Assembly: GCA_944320995.1 (NCBI GenBank)
Contig: CALUJQ010000002.1
Span: 1 to 64,000, forward strand
DNA: 64,000 nt
Source of the DNA: an uncultured Barnesiella sp.
Lineage (GTDB): Bacteria; Bacteroidota; Bacteroidia; Bacteroidales; Barnesiellaceae
Direction of reading: 5' to 3'
Made by a program: the position numbers and the translations under genes. Below the pieces are notes generated by a model. The model was given only the letters and a program-made list of their open reading frames with translations, did no database searches and had not been told where the DNA came from. Positions 35,649-44,961 of the stretch are shown here, in pieces (position 1 is the first letter of the stretch; each line of letters begins with the position of its first letter).

Positions 35649-36821
35649 TTACTTTACAAACTCTTTCTCCAACAACACCTTTCCATCGATTCGTTTGACT
35701 TGAACCTTTAACGAGGATTTCGTTCCCGACAAGGTCAACAGCGAATTATTCGAATTCACCACAATGGGGAAAGACCTATTCTTCCCCTTTTCTGAAAAAC
35801 TGAAAGCATGGTTATGTCCACTCAACATCAGATCGATTCGAGCCTCCTCCAACAACGGCAATAATTGCTTGCTCAACCGCTCTGAACCATACCACCCGCT
35901 TTCCAAAAAAGGTATATGAGAAAGGACTACTCGAAAAGACGCATTTCGAAATTCCGGGCTTTCCAGTTCTCGTTTCAACCAATCTCTCTGTCGAAGCATG
36001 TAGTTGTCGAAATCGACCAATCCCGAATACTCCACATCGGTATCGGGCTTGTCCTCTCCACTGTCCAACACAATAAATCGAACAGGACCATACGAAAACG
36101 CATAATAAAATCTTCCCGTAGGGCCTGCAAAATACTTAGAAAAACTACGGGCATACGCCCCGCGCGTTTCATGATTACCTCTTACATATACAAACGGTTT
36201 TTTCGAAGCGAACAACTTTACCGAAGTATCTAAAAATCCTGAGAATATATCGTCTTGATTATCTATGTAATTGCACATATCTCCACAAAACAGGGCCATA
36301 TCAAACGCCTGCTGCGGGACCATCGACAGCAAATCCCGTTGTACATCGTTTTTCCCATGTATATCGTTAATCATAACCACCGAGATCGTATCAGCCTCAT
36401 CATCGAGAGTGGTAAAACTCAACGGCTTTTTCCACACATCGGTAGACACAATACTCCCCATGAGAGGTCGATAGGGCAACAACTCTTCAACTTCTTGCGA
36501 CAACACTCTGTAACAATAGGTCTTATTCTTTTCAAGACCTGTAACGGTAACCCGATGTAACGTATCGACACAATATAACCCGTCACAAGAAGAATAGGCC
36601 CGCCTCGGTGCTGTCGTATAAAAATGTTTCCCTGCTTCTTTTTCATTAAACTCCACCCACGATTTGCACGGTTTATCGGTAGTCCACACGATTGTAACTT
36701 CATTTGCCGAAACATTTTGTAAATAAGGGCCATGCGTAATCTTCAACTGTGGCTGCGAGGCCAGCAGATAGGACGAGAAGGATAACACAAGAAAGCTCAA
36801 GAATACAAATTTTTTGACCAT
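35649..36821 (-). CDS. Purple-acid-phosphatase-like metallophosphoesterase
   Basis: The 390-residue exported protein (signal peptide to LLAS, about 21) has a purple-acid-phosphatase-type Fn3 N-terminal domain (about 27-115, KITHGPYLQNVSANEVTIVW). The metallophosphoesterase core carries MINDIHG, CGDMCN, RGNHETRG, VLSHIP and SGHNH. It should cleave phosphomonoesters in the periplasm or at the surface. It is the first enzyme gene after susCD in PUL B; with the second phosphoesterase (28013) it makes phosphate removal a marked theme of this locus. Confidence 0.87.
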   Translation of the reverse strand: MVKKFVFLSFLVLSFSSYLLASQPQLKITHGPYLQNVSANEVTIVWTTDKPCKSWVEFNEKEAGKHFYTTAPRRAYSSCDGLYCVDTLHRVTVTGLEKNKTYCYRVLSQEVEELLPYRPLMGSIVSTDVWKKPLSFTTLDDEADTISVVMINDIHGKNDVQRDLLSMVPQQAFDMALFCGDMCNYIDNQDDIFSGFLDTSVKLFASKKPFVYVRGNHETRGAYARSFSKYFAGPTGRFYYAFSYGPVRFIVLDSGEDKPDTDVEYSGLVDFDNYMLRQRDWLKRELESPEFRNASFRVVLSHIPFLESGWYGSERLSKQLLPLLEEARIDLMLSGHNHAFSFSEKGKNRSFPIVVNSNNSLLTLSGTKSSLKVQVKRIDGKVLLEKEFVK

Positions 36822-36859
36822 ATATATATATTTGTTTTAATGCATGAATTCTTTATATA

Positions 36860-36899
36860 GGGCTCGACCTCTCTATCTCCCTACAAAGAGATCGAGCCC
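36860..36899 (-). terminator. Hairpin after susD of PUL B
   Basis: GGGCTCGA at 36860-36867 pairs with TCGAGCCC at 36892-36899, extended inward by further pairs. The minus-strand tail is A/U-rich but not a pure U-tract. It probably reduces transcription from susCD into the enzyme genes. Confidence 0.5.
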
Positions 36900-36934
36900 A
36901 TTCCAACCTATCTAAAAAATTATTACCAACTTCC

Positions 36935-38878
36935 TTACCAGCCCGGGTTTTGCACCATATTCGGGTTTATATTTATATCTCTGGAATCCAACGGATATAG
37001 ATAATGCTGAGGGACATTAAAAGTCTTCGTAGGTTCATTGCTGTTTCGCAATGTCAAGTAATTCTCGGCTGTTTGTGGAGATTGAGTCGTAAATCCGGCC
37101 GGGAAACAATTCCATCTCTTTTGTACTTTATTAAATGTGAGATGTGCTATCTTCCACCGGCGGGCATCGAAAAATCGATGGCCTTCATACATGAGTTCAA
37201 TTGTCCGTTCCTGACGTATAATCTCCCGGTAATCTTTCCCGGGAATGCCTTGCCACGAGGTTTCTACATCGGGGATTCCGGCATGGGTTCGAATGTCATT
37301 GAAATATATCAATGCTTGTCCATCGAGCTTACCATAATATTCATAATATGCCTCTACGTAATCCAAATAAAGTTCGGCCAATCGCAACAACGGGAAAGCA
37401 ACACCTCTCACGGCAATTTGGTTATTCGCAAAACTGCTATTGGGATGTAAATATTTTTTCCACAAATAACCATTAGGAGTAATATTGTCTTTGAGAGGAT
37501 CGTTTCCGTTCGTTAAATTCGTTTCGGGATTAACCTCTCCCATTCTCAAATACAATGTATATCCTTTCCCGCCTTGTATACCATCTCTACCGTCTAACTC
37601 AAAATTGGTCGCACGGTCATAAGCAATATCGGCATAAAAACGAGGCTCACGATTCAAATGCAGTCTTACGGTCTTCTCACCCGTCTCAGGATCGGTTGTT
37701 ATACCGAACCGTCTATCATACTGGAACGACGGATCTTTGTCGATAGGCAATCCGTTTTCGGTCAAATAGGTTTCCACCATTTGCATAGAGGGAGCCAATC
37801 CTCCGTAAGGTACGGTCGTCGAACCTTGAGACAAACCACGAGGTGCAATCATTTGTTGAATGTTCATGCGAGAGCCAGTATACGCCCAAATAATATCCCG
37901 ATTCCCGGCACTCGGCATCGTAACCAATGACCAGCGATGATTGTAATATCCCTGCTCTTCTTCGCTTATCCCCGAGGGAGCTTGTAAGTGGGTATACAAT
38001 TCATGTCCGGCAGCATGGGCTTCGTTAATAGCATCTTCTGCTGCATCTAACGCTTTTTTCCATTTCTCCTTATCATACTGCAAACTGATCAATTGCTCCC
38101 CGTCTTTGTTCTTGAAATCGCTATAATATTCGCTATTCCCATTAAATAGAGGACTTGCGGCATACAATAGCATGCGGGCTTTTATTCCTTTGGCTGCCGC
38201 ACGAGTCGGTGCTCCATATTTATCGGAAGTCTGAATCGTCGGCAACTGCGGAATAACCTCGTCCAGACGGTCAGAAATCCATTGCACACATTCATCATAC
38301 GGTCTCCGTTTCGGGAATGCCAACTCGCCGGTCGCATCCAACGGTATTTCTCTATCAATCAAAACAATAGGACCATACAAGCGCAACAGTAAATAGTGGT
38401 AATATGCGATGAGGAACTTGGCTTGCGACGAAAAGTCGTTTATCTCGATCGCCGATATTCCCGGGACGCTCTCTATCCGATTCAGAAAAGTATAACATTG
38501 ACGTATGGCCCCATAAAGGTTATATGCCCGACAACGGCTCGACTGGGTAGGGCTCTTAAAATATGACCAATAATTATAAATAGGATCGGCCGCCGTTTGC
38601 GAGCCAATGTTTACCACCTTAGAGTAATGCCACGTCGTTGCCCATTGAGAAGTCATACACACCTCATCGCTGGCTCCCCCAAATTGCGGTTCTCCATTAT
38701 GGTCGCTCGATTCCGGCATAAACGAATAACAAGCATATAGAAAATTTCTCGCCGAGTTTACACTGGCAAAAGCCTCTTCCAATGTACCTTTCTTCTCGGG
38801 TTCGGAATCGAGATAATCACAACCCGAAACCGCAACGAGCAAACCTACTACTATGAATATATTTTTTATCACTTTCAT
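36935..38878 (-). CDS. SusD/RagB-family outer-membrane lipoprotein (PUL B)
   Basis: The 647-residue protein has a lipobox (VAVSGC, Cys20) and SusD hallmarks: YLDSEPEKKGTLEEAFAS, an AKFLIAYYHYLLLRLYGPIVLID helix, the C-terminal EIIRQERTIELMYEGHRFFDARRWKIA block (about 566-592), and the NPNMVQNPGW tail. It pairs with the SusC encoded 11 bp upstream. It is about 100 residues longer than the PUL A SusD, and the two are not close copies, so the loci probably bind different ligands. Confidence 0.95.
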   Translation of the reverse strand: MKVIKNIFIVVGLLVAVSGCDYLDSEPEKKGTLEEAFASVNSARNFLYACYSFMPESSDHNGEPQFGGASDEVCMTSQWATTWHYSKVVNIGSQTAADPIYNYWSYFKSPTQSSRCRAYNLYGAIRQCYTFLNRIESVPGISAIEINDFSSQAKFLIAYYHYLLLRLYGPIVLIDREIPLDATGELAFPKRRPYDECVQWISDRLDEVIPQLPTIQTSDKYGAPTRAAAKGIKARMLLYAASPLFNGNSEYYSDFKNKDGEQLISLQYDKEKWKKALDAAEDAINEAHAAGHELYTHLQAPSGISEEEQGYYNHRWSLVTMPSAGNRDIIWAYTGSRMNIQQMIAPRGLSQGSTTVPYGGLAPSMQMVETYLTENGLPIDKDPSFQYDRRFGITTDPETGEKTVRLHLNREPRFYADIAYDRATNFELDGRDGIQGGKGYTLYLRMGEVNPETNLTNGNDPLKDNITPNGYLWKKYLHPNSSFANNQIAVRGVAFPLLRLAELYLDYVEAYYEYYGKLDGQALIYFNDIRTHAGIPDVETSWQGIPGKDYREIIRQERTIELMYEGHRFFDARRWKIAHLTFNKVQKRWNCFPAGFTTQSPQTAENYLTLRNSNEPTKTFNVPQHYLYPLDSRDININPNMVQNPGW

Positions 38879-38889
38879 AACTCTCTTGT

Positions 38890-41800
38890 TTAGAAATTAA
38901 ATTGAACACCCAGATTGAAAACTTTCTGCAAAGGGTAAACCAATCCATTACCACTGTTAGAACCTCCTCCAATTTCAGGATCCCAATATTTAAATCCCGT
39001 AAATGTCAGCAAGTTACTCCCGGCCAAATAGGCTCTCATAAACTTGTATGTATAGCCTATTTCGGCATTCTTCAATCTCAAAAAAGATCCGTCTCGCAAC
39101 CAGAATGTCGATTTCTGATATGTATTTGTATTATCTACGTTATGGGCCAATCTGGGATACTTGGCATTCGGATTAGGATTGGACTCCGACCAATAATCAT
39201 CGGCCACAAATTTCAGCACATTCTTATGATATATATCAAACGGGTGTATATCGTCCAAGTAAATAGAGACCTTTCCAACGCCTTGGAAGAATACCGAACA
39301 GTCCCAATTCTTATAGCGGAAAGAGGCACCAAATCCATAGACGATTTGAGGGATATACGGATCGCCGATATAGGTACGGTCATACTCGTTGACCACGCCA
39401 TCTCCATTCAGGTCCTTATACTTTATATCTCCCGGTTTTATATTCGGCATAATTGCGGTTTGGCTGGGGCTGTTCTCAATGTCCTCCTCATCTTTAAACA
39501 GGCCCAAGGCAATATAGGCAGGGCCCACTCTATTCAGCGCACCGCCTTTCTCATATTGGTAGCTAAACGGATAATGAGGTTCGTCCTTTTCCAAGATCTT
39601 ATTCACGGCATAGGTGAAGTTCCCTTTAACCGACAGAACAATATCTTTGGCAAAGGCATGATTGTACTCCAAAGACATATCGACACCTTTGTTCGAAACC
39701 TTACCTACATTGGCTACCGGATTTGCCTCACCAATTCCTATCGTAGGAGAGATGGTCTGTCGAGTCATCAAAATCTTATCTCTATTTTCATGGAAATAAT
39801 CGGCAATCAACAAGAATTTTTGATCAAACAAGCCTAATTCTATACCTACATTGGCTTTCTTGGCTACCTCCCAAGTAGCATTCTCATTACCATACGTTGT
39901 TATTATCGCCCCGGTTTCCGTAGCCTTAAAGTCTTCGCCAAAAGCATATCCCGCACCATTCATGTTCACATTGGTGTAACCGGGGAAACGTACCGAAGAA
40001 TTGGAGTTTCCTACCGTTCCGTATGATCCTCTCAATTTCAAAAGACTGATTGTTCTACTAAGGGGTGAGAAGAACTCTTCGTTCGAAATAATATATCCAA
40101 GCGCATACGACGGGAAAAAGCCGAATCGTTTTCCCTTAACGAAATTGTCACTTCCATTATATCCGAAATTGAATTCAAAGAAGTATCGTTTATCAAAATC
40201 ATACGTAAAACGCCCGGCGATTCCTTGATTCAACTCTCCCAGCGAAGAGTTGTAATTGGCAGGATTACTACTGTAAACGCCTCGTTGGAGGTATATCAAC
40301 TGTGCCGAAATGTCGTGAAGATTGGCAAATTTTCTCTGATAGTCCAATGAAACATTCACATTAAACAACCGGTCTCCCGAATAGGCTTTGGTAAAAGAAA
40401 AAGCATCGGTACCATCGTTATTGACATTTCTCAAAGACCACGACTGTTCTCCTGTAACCGGATCGGTAACAATCGTATTGGGGTCTATCTCAAAGTAATA
40501 AGGTGTATACGTTCGGTTCAATGTGGTAGAAGAGTAATGCTTCATCGAAAACAGGCCCTTAATTGATAAACCTTCGGTAATAAACTTCAAATCTTGATCA
40601 AGATTGAATGTGGCCATCGTCGTGATCCGAAACATTTCTTTGATACCAGAAGCCAATTCGGCATACGGATTGGGATAACGATTGAGCTGCGCTCCGCCCG
40701 ACTTATTACCCCAAGCAATGTAATTTGTTCCTTCGATTTGGGGGAATTTCACCGGGAAATAAGTAGGTTGGGCCCACATAACCCGATTAAAAATCGTATT
40801 GATACTATTATACGGGCCTTTATAATCCTGTATTTGAACATTCAATTTTACCCCCATTTTGGTGGTAGACGATATATAGGTATTTACGTTGGCTTGAAAC
40901 GAATAGCGCAAATTCTGAATATTGTTTTTCAATGGGTTCTCTTTTGCCTCCTGCACCAATCCCATGTCATTGTTGAAAGTTGCGCTGACAAAATAATCCA
41001 TATTTTTGGAACCTCCCGACACGTTGATGTTTGCCGCCTGATTATAAGTCACATCTTTAAAAATAATGTCATACCAATCGTTATTGGGATAGAGATAAGG
41101 ATTACGTTTCTCGATAGTCCCTAAAATCTGATCTTCTGAAAATTGAGGATTTGCACCCGGAGTTCGGGCTTCAATTGCCTCGTTAAACATTTTCATATAA
41201 GTAACCCCATCGGCCAACTCCGGTATTTGAGTAGGCATTGACATGCGACCTTCTAAACGGACATTGATCGTTGGTTTCTGATTCATTCGTCCCGATTTCG
41301 TTGTTACCAAAAGTACGCCGTTTGCACCACGGGAACCATACAGAGCCGTAGCGGTCGCATCTTTCAATACCGAAAAACTTTCGATTGTTTCGGGAGCCAA
41401 CGCATTCAAATCATACGTACTGGACTCCGTACCGTCAATCAAAATCAACGCATCTTGTGCAGACCCCGAAGCAAACGTACTAACACCTCGAATCCAGAAA
41501 TTCGCTCCATCGGCACCCGGTTCACCGGTCTTCTGCACCGAAATCACACCGGCTATACGTCCTGCAAATGTATTCGTAAGGTTGGTTGTCGGTACTCGCA
41601 ACTCACTCGCTTTTACCGACTGAATCGCACCTATAACACTTTCCTTTTTCTGTTTTCCGAAACCTACCACAACGACCTCATCAAGCGAAGTATTATTTTC
41701 CATCAGTACAACAGTCACTCTTTTTTTCGTACCATACTTCACTTCTTGTGGTTGGAATCCTATATACGAAACTTGAAGAGTTCCGTTTTCGGGTACCTCG

Positions 41801-42309
41801 ATAGAGAAATTACCATCTATATCGGTTGCTTTTCCCGAATTTTCTCCTTTCACAATTACATTGGCTCCAATGATAGCCTCTCCCTTGGTATCTATGACAA
41901 CACCGGTGAGGGTATGCTTGCCTTCCTTCGATGGCAGGGTCGAATGCCCTTTGCTCAGAACAATTTGTTTCCCGTTGATCGAATATTGAATATCACTACC
42001 TTGGAACAAACGGTCCAGAATTACCGTAATAGGCTGATCGGTTTCCGATATATCCAACTTCCGATTGACATCTACTTGTTGCTTGTTATACAAAAAAGAA
42101 TAACTTGTCGACCCTTCTATATAATTCAAAATCGTTTCAAGGGTAGCCCCTTTCATATCAATACTTATCAACTGATCCTGCGTATTATTGCCCGCTCCGA
42201 ACGCCATAGTAGTGGTACAAATCGACAAAAGCAAGCAAAATTTTATAATTAAAAGGTCCTTAGACAGAATTTGTTTCGTCCTGTCTTTCAAATTAGAAAT
42301 AAAATACAT
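38890..42309 (-). CDS. SusC/RagA-family TonB-dependent transporter with STN domain (PUL B)
   Basis: The 1139-residue protein has a signal peptide (LLLSICTTTMAFGA, to about 39), an STN domain (about 45-118), a carboxypeptidase-D-like domain (about 131-203, LTGVVIDTKGEAIIGANV), a TonB box/plug (DEVVVVGFG, about 210) and a large outer-membrane barrel. It imports the ligand captured by the adjacent SusD. The STN domain should signal through FecR at 42498 to the sigma factor at 43607. No copy of the housekeeping promoter box lies upstream, which fits expression by the ECF sigma. Confidence 0.95.
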   Translation of the reverse strand: MYFISNLKDRTKQILSKDLLIIKFCLLLSICTTTMAFGAGNNTQDQLISIDMKGATLETILNYIEGSTSYSFLYNKQQVDVNRKLDISETDQPITVILDRLFQGSDIQYSINGKQIVLSKGHSTLPSKEGKHTLTGVVIDTKGEAIIGANVIVKGENSGKATDIDGNFSIEVPENGTLQVSYIGFQPQEVKYGTKKRVTVVLMENNTSLDEVVVVGFGKQKKESVIGAIQSVKASELRVPTTNLTNTFAGRIAGVISVQKTGEPGADGANFWIRGVSTFASGSAQDALILIDGTESSTYDLNALAPETIESFSVLKDATATALYGSRGANGVLLVTTKSGRMNQKPTINVRLEGRMSMPTQIPELADGVTYMKMFNEAIEARTPGANPQFSEDQILGTIEKRNPYLYPNNDWYDIIFKDVTYNQAANINVSGGSKNMDYFVSATFNNDMGLVQEAKENPLKNNIQNLRYSFQANVNTYISSTTKMGVKLNVQIQDYKGPYNSINTIFNRVMWAQPTYFPVKFPQIEGTNYIAWGNKSGGAQLNRYPNPYAELASGIKEMFRITTMATFNLDQDLKFITEGLSIKGLFSMKHYSSTTLNRTYTPYYFEIDPNTIVTDPVTGEQSWSLRNVNNDGTDAFSFTKAYSGDRLFNVNVSLDYQRKFANLHDISAQLIYLQRGVYSSNPANYNSSLGELNQGIAGRFTYDFDKRYFFEFNFGYNGSDNFVKGKRFGFFPSYALGYIISNEEFFSPLSRTISLLKLRGSYGTVGNSNSSVRFPGYTNVNMNGAGYAFGEDFKATETGAIITTYGNENATWEVAKKANVGIELGLFDQKFLLIADYFHENRDKILMTRQTISPTIGIGEANPVANVGKVSNKGVDMSLEYNHAFAKDIVLSVKGNFTYAVNKILEKDEPHYPFSYQYEKGGALNRVGPAYIALGLFKDEEDIENSPSQTAIMPNIKPGDIKYKDLNGDGVVNEYDRTYIGDPYIPQIVYGFGASFRYKNWDCSVFFQGVGKVSIYLDDIHPFDIYHKNVLKFVADDYWSESNPNPNAKYPRLAHNVDNTNTYQKSTFWLRDGSFLRLKNAEIGYTYKFMRAYLAGSNLLTFTGFKYWDPEIGGGSNSGNGLVYPLQKVFNLGVQFNF

Positions 42310-42379
42310 ACTTTTGTGTTAGTTTGGTTGGTATATTTAAGGATAATAAACTCTACACATTATCTTTCGCTAACCTATG

Positions 42380-42409
42380 AAGGGTGGAATGGAGGGACTT
42401 TCCGCCCTT
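42380..42409 (-). terminator. Weak hairpin between fecR and susC of PUL B
   Basis: Bases 42380-42389 pair with 42400-42409 (10 bp, one wobble or mismatch depending on strand, 10-nt loop). There is no U-tract. It may partly separate the regulatory genes from the susC transcript. Confidence 0.3.
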
Positions 42410-42497
42410 CTTGCTGCCGATAATATCTCTTAATACAACTCTATTCTGTCTTATTCTTCATAATGTAAAAGTTTTTAAGGTTACTGTTATTTGTGCA

Positions 42498-43535
42498 TTA
42501 TAATCTTACTACTTCTATATATCTTTTGGAATAAACCCCATTGGGCATAATATCTTCCGTCGTTTTTTCTATATATTTCATGGGAACTGTCAATTTTATT
42601 AACCGCAAAATCTCATCGAGCGTCTCGCCTTGGAATGTTGCACGATACATGTGTTTGGCCAATTCTTTATCCATTACTACAATGTCAGCATTATACACTT
42701 GTCCTATTTTTCGGAATACATCGGCCAAAGGTTCATCTCTAAAGATCAATTTACCGTCTTTCCATGCACACCATTTATATGTATCCACCTCTTCCACAAG
42801 ATAATGCTGGCGTTTCGTATTATAATTTATGCGCTGTCCGGGTTTCAAATTCAATTTTTCTTTCCTCCTGTCCAAGGCTACTTCCACGATTCCATTGACC
42901 ATGGTCACCGCATTTATCGTATCATTGCTGTATCCTTCTACATTGAACGCGGTACCCGTTGCCTTAACTTCCATATCTTCGGTATGTACGATAAAAGGAT
43001 TCTTTTTATCGGAACAAACCTCAAAAAAGGCCTCTCCATTCAAATAAACACTGCGCTCTCCCGGTTTAAACTCTGTGGGATATTTCAACTCTCCTCCCGA
43101 ATTTAACCACACGATAGAACCATCGGGCAAATTCATCTGAATGCGCGTTCCATACGGAGCCGTCACTTGTTGATAGCTTATCTTGGAATAATCCTGCAAC
43201 GACAACTTATCGGCAATCATATATATCAACCCGAACAAAACAGGCAGCAACAACACGGCGGCAATTTTGCTCCATGAGCGATATATACGTATGATTGGTT
43301 TTTCTCGCAATCCCAACTTTTGTTTGACTCTATCCAATGCCTTAGCCGTTGAAGCAGAACGTAATTCAAAAGAGGGGTGGGTCACTTCCCATAAATTTTT
43401 CATTTTCTGGAAATGGCTGTAATTATCCCGGTTCTCCGAAATCCAATTTTCAAGTTTTTGCTTTTCGACTGGATTCAGATTACCCGATAAAAACCGTGTA
43501 ATAAGGAGATCAATATTTTTGTCCGAAAATTCCAT
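42498..43535 (-). CDS. FecR-family anti-sigma factor (PUL B)
   Basis: The 345-residue protein has a cytoplasmic sigma-binding N-terminus (1-85), a membrane segment (about 88-106, KIAAVLLLPVLFGLIYMIA), a FecR domain (about 130-225, MNLPDGSIVWLNSGGELKYP) and a C-terminal STN-binding domain (about 270-330, LIFRDEPLADVFRKIGQVYNADIVV). It should transmit ligand occupancy of the PUL B SusC to the sigma factor encoded upstream. Confidence 0.92.
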   Translation of the reverse strand: MEFSDKNIDLLITRFLSGNLNPVEKQKLENWISENRDNYSHFQKMKNLWEVTHPSFELRSASTAKALDRVKQKLGLREKPIIRIYRSWSKIAAVLLLPVLFGLIYMIADKLSLQDYSKISYQQVTAPYGTRIQMNLPDGSIVWLNSGGELKYPTEFKPGERSVYLNGEAFFEVCSDKKNPFIVHTEDMEVKATGTAFNVEGYSNDTINAVTMVNGIVEVALDRRKEKLNLKPGQRINYNTKRQHYLVEEVDTYKWCAWKDGKLIFRDEPLADVFRKIGQVYNADIVVMDKELAKHMYRATFQGETLDEILRLIKLTVPMKYIEKTTEDIMPNGVYSKRYIEVVRL

Positions 43536-43606
43536 ATTATCCCTTTCTATAAATAAGACGTATCATCATTTAAAACCCACATCAAAAACAATAAAATTTT
43601 TTTACT

Positions 43607-44221
43607 TCAACTAAAAAATAAAGCCACAACCAGAATAAAAAATTCGCTCAAAAGGAGTCGCAGATTCTTCAATGCTTCGCTTATACGGACCTCGACTGTA
43701 CGTTCCGAGATATTCAGCCTTTGTGCAATATCTCTATATTTTATCCCTTTTATCCGACTCAATATAAAAACCTCTTTTTGTCTCTTAGGCAATTTATCAA
43801 TGGCTTCTTTGATATGATTCTGCAACTCTGAATAAAGAATGTAATTTTCCGTATCAGAATCGGACAATACCGAGTTTTCACTCACATAATCGATATAATC
43901 TCTTTGGACATATTGATGCCTCATATAGTCAAAACAACGATTTCTAACCGACATCAACAAGTAAGACTTCAAAGATTTTCCTATCGACAACGTTTTCCTA
44001 TCATGCCACAATGCCATGAATAGAGATTGCACTATATCCTCACAAACCTGCCTTTCGTGAAGATAGGTCCCTGCATAAAGAAGAAGATCTTTATAATAAG
44101 ATTTAAAAATAGAATCAAAGGCTTTTTCGTCATCTAAGGAGAGCGCTCGAACCCAAAGCTCATCTCTCTTTTTCCGAGAAATACTACTATCAAAAATCGA
44201 GGAGTCCGACGACATATTCAT
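43607..44221 (-). CDS. ECF-type RNA polymerase sigma-70 factor (PUL B)
   Basis: The protein is about 204 residues from the ATG at 44221. It has region 2 (AFDSIFKSYYKDLLLYAGTYL, then CEDIVQSLFMALWHDR) and region 4 (LPKRQKEVFILSRIKGIKYRDIAQRLNISERTVEVRISEAL), ending in a short hydrophobic tail. A longer reading begins at TTG 44245 but ATG is preferred. It heads PUL B and should activate its susC promoter. A housekeeping-type -7 box lies at 44351-44344. Confidence 0.9.
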   Translation of the reverse strand: MNMSSDSSIFDSSISRKKRDELWVRALSLDDEKAFDSIFKSYYKDLLLYAGTYLHERQVCEDIVQSLFMALWHDRKTLSIGKSLKSYLLMSVRNRCFDYMRHQYVQRDYIDYVSENSVLSDSDTENYILYSELQNHIKEAIDKLPKRQKEVFILSRIKGIKYRDIAQRLNISERTVEVRISEALKNLRLLLSEFFILVVALFFS

Positions 44222-44343
44222 ATCATATATATCTCTACGAATCAAAGATTTATAGTTTTATCAACGTAAGATTCCATTCTGTCGGCATCACTTCTTCTAC
44301 AAATACAATCCTACATTCCAATCAATAAATCATTTTTCTTTCC

Positions 44344-44351
44344 CAAAGATA
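44344..44351 (-). promoter_or_regulatory. -7 box of the PUL B sigma gene
   Basis: The minus strand reads TATCTTTG, predicting a start near 44337 and a leader of about 115 nt to the ATG at 44221. No -33 element was found. Confidence 0.45.
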
Positions 44352-44604
44352 TAATAATATTATAACATAATTGATAAACACCAATATCTTCATAAAAATT
44401 TCATACAAAAACCAAATGTCCTTTATTCAAAAAGCAGGTTGGAACCTACTTTCAAACAAGTATTCCTCGCAAAGAGCCTACCGCAGATTTGAAAAAACTC
44501 CGAAAAAGGGCCGATACAGAACCTCTTCTGTTTTATCTTCTTTATACCTCTCTCCTCTTCCCTATTAAATGTCTCCAACAAAGAATGTGGCATCTATCAA
44601 CGAC

Positions 44605-44637
44605 AAGAGGGTGAAACTTCGATAGTTTCACCCTCTT
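44605..44637 (-). terminator. Hairpin downstream of the tRNA
   Basis: A perfect 14-bp stem (44605-44618 with 44624-44637) with a 5-nt loop lies 10 bp beyond the tRNA 3' end. The U-tract is weak on both strands, but position suggests termination of the tRNA transcript. Confidence 0.6.
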
Positions 44638-44646
44638 ATTATTGGG

Positions 44647-44720
44647 TGGTCCCACTTGGGCTTGAACCAAGGACCCCCTGATTATGAGTCAGATGCTCTA
44701 ACCAACTGAGCTATAGGACC
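44647..44720 (-). tRNA. tRNA with anticodon CAT (elongator Met or Ile2)
   Basis: The minus strand from 44720 folds as a full cloverleaf of 74 nt. Acceptor GGTCCTA pairs with TGGGACC, the D-arm is AGCTCAGTTGGTTAGAGCA, the anticodon loop is CTCATAA and the T-loop is TTCAAGC. The discriminator base is A. The genome continues CCC, so the CCA end is not encoded. CAT could be Met or lysidine-modified Ile2, which cannot be settled by eye. Its own promoter lies at 44747-44777. Confidence 0.93.
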
Positions 44721-44746
44721 GGCACGGATATTTCCGTAAGCGAGTG

Positions 44747-44777
44747 CAAAGATAGCTGTTTCCAAAGAAAACCCAAA
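44747..44777 (-). promoter_or_regulatory. tRNA promoter
   Basis: On the minus strand TTTG (44777-44774) and TATCTTTG (44754-44747) have a 19-bp spacer. Transcription would begin about 20 nt before the mature tRNA 5' end at 44720. Confidence 0.7.
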
Positions 44778-44929
44778 ATATTTTCCTGTTTTTCTTCAAA
44801 CATAATTTGACCGACCTTACCGCAAAAAACCGAATTCCTGCCGAGTAACCACTCACAAAACGAAAGGCCATAATCACCCCGATCCCCTAAATTCTCTTTT
44901 ATAAATTCCCATTCCTGCACAAAATTCGC

Positions 44930-44937
44930 TATTTTTG
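44930..44937 (+). promoter_or_regulatory. -7 box of the HAD-ribF operon
   Basis: TATTTTTG overlaps the first in-frame ATG (44935), so that codon cannot be the initiator if the box is used. The ATG at 44962 is favoured. Confidence 0.5.
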
Positions 44938-44961
44938 CGACAACTTAAAGTTGTGCTGCGT

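Larger units (their letters stand above)
44246..44646. other. Intergenic region between PUL B sigma gene and tRNA
   Basis: This 401-bp stretch holds the sigma-gene promoter box, an AT-rich segment and the hairpin at 44605-44637. A 65-codon plus-strand frame at 44371-44568 shows no recognisable domain and no promoter box of its own, so I do not call it a gene. Confidence 0.6.
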
